Source: Microthrixaceae bacterium (GTDB taxonomy: Bacteria > Actinomycetota > Acidimicrobiia > Acidimicrobiales > Microtrichaceae). Taken from it: a DNA stretch of 64,000 bases. The stretch spans positions 372,001 through 436,000 of the forward strand of contig JAOSKI010000001.1 in assembly GCA_027493675.1 (NCBI GenBank). Reading direction: 5' to 3'. The notes under the pieces were generated by a model. It saw only the letters and a list, made by a program, of their open reading frames with translations, made no database searches and was not told the origin of the DNA. Both the position numbers and the translations under genes were made by a program. Below are positions 61,027 to 64,000 of this stretch, piece by piece (within the stretch, counting starts at the first letter, position 1; each line of letters begins with the position of its first letter).

Positions 61027-62114
61027 TCAGCGGACCATGTCGCCCAGCGGGTGCAGGATGTCGAGGTACATGGAACTCGCCGACACCGACAACAGCACCA
61101 ACAGCACCGCCACCGCCACCGGTGTGAACCGGTTCGGGTCGAGTCGTAGGCCGGGCCGTCGTCCGATGCGGGCCGCCACGGACTCGACGACGACCAGCGC
61201 TGCGTGCCCGCCGTCGAGGGGGGAGCAGTGGCAGCAGGTTCAACAGCGCGAGCGACGCCGAGAAGATGCCCGCCAGGAGCAGCAGCCGGTCGGGTGCCAC
61301 GTCGAGCAGCCCGCCCGCGAGCTGTGCTCCCCCGACGGGCGACATCATCCGGTTCTCCGGGACCTCGCCGTCGGCCACCGACCGGGCGTAGTCGTCCGCT
61401 CCGAAGGTCAGCCTGCCGAGACCCTCGAGCGTCCCCGTGGCGACCTCGGTGGTCCGGCTGAACCCGGTACCCACCGCGTGGACGGGACCCACACCCGGTT
61501 GGGTCATGGCGAAGGCCGCGAACAGCACGACGGCGACCGCGAAGTTGACGGCCACGCCGGCGAGGATCACCGCCAGGCGGTTTCCTGCGTGAGGCGGCCC
61601 GGTAGGTGAACCGCTCACGTGACGCCTCCACCTCCTCACGCGGGCCCATGCCGGGGATCTTCACGAACCCGCCCGCAGGCAGGAGCTTCACGCCGTAGCG
61701 GAGCCCCCCTCGGGTGGTGCGTGCCCAGACCGTGGGCCCGAAGCCCACGAAGAAGTCCGTCGGGGCCATCCCCACCCGCCGTGCGACCAGGAAGTGGCCG
61801 AGCTCGTGCAGGAACACCAGTGCCGTGAGGATGCTCACGAAGACGACCGCTCCCGGCTGCCAGGCCCACAAGAGGCCGAGGGTGACGATCACTCCGACAG
61901 CGCGCAGAGCATGCCATTCCCGGTCGCGACCCTCGGCCTGTCCGGCGCGACGCCAGCGCCTGACCCAGCGGACCGGTGCAGGGTCGTGGCGCAGGACCAC
62001 CGGATCGGTCCCGGCCCGCTCCCAGGTTCGCGCCGGGTCGACGGAGTCGGCCGGCTGCGTACCGTGCTCCGGGGTCTGCAACGGTCGTCGGGCGATGTCG
62101 ATAGAGGAATCCAT
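61027..62114 (-). CDS. M50-family site-2 protease (RseP-like), frameshifted
   Basis: Intramembrane zinc protease. ATG 62114. After a ~70-residue cytosolic lead, helix LVFLHELGHFLVARRVG carries HExxH. Then TDFFVGFGPTVWARTTRGGL and LPAGGFVKIPGMGP, typical of RseP/Rip1. The second half has NRLAVILAGVAVNFAVAVVL (NxxPxxN-like region) and, after a shift near 61225, LLPLPPLDGGHAALVVVES with the third zinc Asp. No PDZ domain is seen, unlike Rip1. Shifts near 61600 and 61225. About 362 aa. Convergent with dut. Confidence 0.85.
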
Positions 62115-62406
62115 CTCGGTTCCAGTCTCCCATCGGTCTCGTGCAAGGTGTGTTGGGTCGAAGTACCCGGCTGCTGCGTCGTCGTCGCAGCGTTGCGCGT
62201 CGTCACCCGGTTGGACGCAGCGGAGCCCGGATGGTCGCGTCATTGGTGACGAAGGCCCACCGCGTCGTGGCGGTGGCGGGTGATTCACCCAGGAGGGCAC
62301 GCGCCGGGACGCGACGTCCTATTGTCGGTGCACAGTCGTCGTCGGACGGACCGTGGGCGCAATGCATCCGTCCATGGAGCCCGTTGGTCGCTTCCAAGGG
62401 GGACAC
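62115..62406. other. Intergenic region between site-2 protease and nitroreductase genes
   Basis: Divergent promoters are expected here. TATTGT near 62318 could be a -10 for the nitroreductase gene with a leader of about 80 nt. I see no other structure. Confidence 0.35.
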
Positions 62407-63143
62407 ATGGACAACGACATGGCCGGAAGCGGGACCGTGAACGAACGTGCCCCCGACGGTGACCGCTCCTTCGAGGCGGTCCGTGATCGCTTGGACATGA
62501 GCCTGCGTGAGGCCATGACGACCCAACGATCGGTGCGCCGGGTGCTGTCCGACGACGTCGACGACGACATCGTGGTCGCCTGCATCGAGCTCGCCCTCAA
62601 GGCCCCGACGGGCTCCAACGGCCAGAACTGGGAGTTCGTCGTCGTGCGCGATCCACGTGTCAAGGGCGAGCTCGCAGCCCAGTACCGCAAGGCGTGGCGT
62701 GTCTACGGAGGCATCGGCGAGCGCGTCACCGCCGGCGACGAGGCCATGGCGAGGATCATCCGGGCCGTCGACTGGCAGGTCTCGCACTTCGAGGAGGTTC
62801 CCGTCGTCGTGGTCGCCTGCCTCAGCGGTCCGGGCCGCTTCGTGCCGGCGAGCGTCGGCCAGTCCACCCACTACGGGTCCGTGTACCCGAGCGTCCAGAA
62901 CCTGCTGCTGGCCGCCAGGTCGGTGGGCCTCGGCGCGTCGCTGGTCACGCTGCCCCTGTGGAACCAGTGCTCGGCGAGGCGCATCCTGGGCCTGCCGTTG
63001 TCGGTCCAGCCGGTGTGCGCGGTCGCCCTCGGCTGGCCCCGGGGAGGTACGGCCCCACCAGGCGCCGGCCGGTGGGCGATGTGGTGCACCTGGACCGCTA
63101 CGGACGGCGGTACCGGCGTGACCGCGGGTCCGTGCTCAGCTGA
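62407..63143 (+). CDS. Nitroreductase-family protein (frameshifted at 3' end)
   Basis: FMN-dependent oxidoreductase. ATG 62407 with AAGGGGGA upstream; an in-frame ATG at 62353 lies earlier. TTQRSVRRVLSDDVDDDIVV carries the conserved R(S)xR FMN contact; ELALKAPTGSNGQNWEFVVV follows. SVYPSVQNLLLAARSVGLGA and SLVTLPLWNQCSARRILGLP give the C-terminal FMN loop. A shift near 63050 moves the tail into RGRYGPTRRRPVGDVVHLDR, the usual family ending. About 245 aa. The physiological substrate is unknown. Confidence 0.85.
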
Positions 63144-63167
63144 GCCCGTGCTGGTTGACTGAGGCCG

Positions 63168-64000
63168 TGCTGCACCTGGGCATCTACACCGACGCGACCG
63201 TGTTCGGTGGCGCCGAATCCGCGATCACGAACTTCATCGCCCGCTACCCCGAGGACTTCACGGTCACCGTCATGGGCTCCGACGAGGACCTGGTGCGTGC
63301 GATGGCGGCGGTGCGCCCGGGTGCCCACTACGCGGTGCTTCCGCCGATCGAGGACCGGACCGACCTGGCGGGGATGCTCGCGACGCGCCGGGCGTTCAGG
63401 CGTCTCGGAGCCGATGTGATCCACTTCAACGCCTCGACGATGTCGTCGTGCCAGTGGGCGATCCTGGCCGCGATCACGATCCCCGGCCAGCGCTTCGTGG
63501 TGATGGAGCACTCCCCGGTGGCGACCTGGTCGACCATGTCGAAGCGGCTCAAGAGGTTCACCTCCGCCCGGGCCTCCGCCCATGTGGGGGTGGGCCATCG
63601 TGCGGCCCGGCTGATCGAGGGCATGGGTGATCTGCCCGAGGGGTCGATCCGGGTGATCCACTCGGGTGTGCCGTCGATGGACCTGCACCCGCCGCCGCGC
63701 GCCACCGGCGACTTCACGATAGGGATGCTCGCCCGGCACGATCCCGCCAAGGGCATCGACCTGGCGATCCGCGCCCTCGGCCTGCTCGGCCCGGGATACC
63801 GGCTGGTGGTGGTGGGCGACGGGCCTCAGCGCGGGGAGTTGGAGGCGCTCGTGGAGGACCTGGGCCTGGGTGGGCAGGTCGAGCTCCGGCCGTTCTCCAT
63901 CGACGCGCCACCTCTACCCGACCTTCGACGTGTACCTGCTGCCGTCGCGCCTCGAGGCGTTCCCGGTGACGGTGCAGGAGGCCATGCAGGCAGGGGTGCC
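63168..64000 (+). CDS. Family 4 glycosyltransferase (3' truncated, frameshifted)
   Basis: GT-B fold transferase cut by the window end. GTG 63168 opens HLGIYTDATVFGGAESAITN, with the acceptor-side Gly-Gly typical of GT4. IRVIHSGVPSMDLHPPPRAT is the interdomain hinge; FTIGMLARHDPAKGIDLAIR and YRLVVVGDGPQRGELEALVE are donor-domain motifs. A shift near 63908 leads into FDVYLLPSRLEAFPVTVQEA, with the ExFPVxxxEA donor-binding signature. Likely involved in surface glycan synthesis. Confidence 0.85.

Overview
This window is high-GC DNA from an actinobacterium. Its gene content points to the class Acidimicrobiia or a close relative: a WhiB regulator, an HspR-controlled dnaK-grpE-dnaJ cluster, clpS next to a DUF2017 gene, an actinobacterial tRNA Glu-Asp-Phe trio, a DUF222/HNH endonuclease and a caa3-type oxidase cluster. 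This placement is inferred from gene content; no 16S rRNA gene is present.

Layout: 1-2685 holds a ParA-type ATPase (5' end missing), phosphoglycerate mutase and a family-2 glycosyltransferase. 2728-10500 is a heat-shock block (dnaK, grpE, dnaJ, hspR, an SGNH hydrolase, clpB) with a recognisable HspR operator before clpB. 10539-30331 carries nearly all of de novo purine synthesis (purA, D, K, E, B, C, S, Q, L, F, M), interrupted by a zinc-ribbon gene, a small conserved gene, an HNH endonuclease, a DHFR-like gene, a repeat-bearing lipoprotein and a GluQ-type tRNA modification enzyme. 30420-36147 has a hypothetical gene, an ACT-domain malic enzyme and two large envelope membrane enzymes. Three tRNAs, DUF2017 and clpS follow. 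37629-46294 is a cytochrome oxidase cluster: ctaB, a subunit-I-like protein without metal ligands, a divergent subunit-III-like protein, a membrane protein, then genuine caa3 subunits II, I, III and IV. 46314-52108 holds an ABC exporter, a two-component system, a sterol-desaturase-like protein and two small membrane proteins. 52319-64000 has serS, a crcB pair, pdxH, an LCIB-like protein, ccdA with a TlpA-like thioredoxin, whiB, an MBL hydrolase, orn, dut, a site-2 protease, a nitroreductase and a truncated glycosyltransferase.

A dominant feature is that about two thirds of the genes, including indispensable ones such as dnaK, clpB, serS, purL and ctaD, are broken by single-base shifts, roughly 70 in 64 kb. 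Intact reading resumes in another frame each time. I treat these as consensus indel errors and give gene limits across the shifts. A tRNA gene also appears to carry one extra base.

Many first genes of transcription units have a TANNNT hexamer 6-8 nt before the start codon and no convincing Shine-Dalgarno sequence, which suggests frequent leaderless transcripts. Genes inside operons often overlap by ATGA, GTGA or TTGA. The most unusual content is the paired subunit-I-like and subunit-III-like proteins at 38690-40837. Both keep the oxidase fold, but the first has lost every conserved haem and copper ligand.
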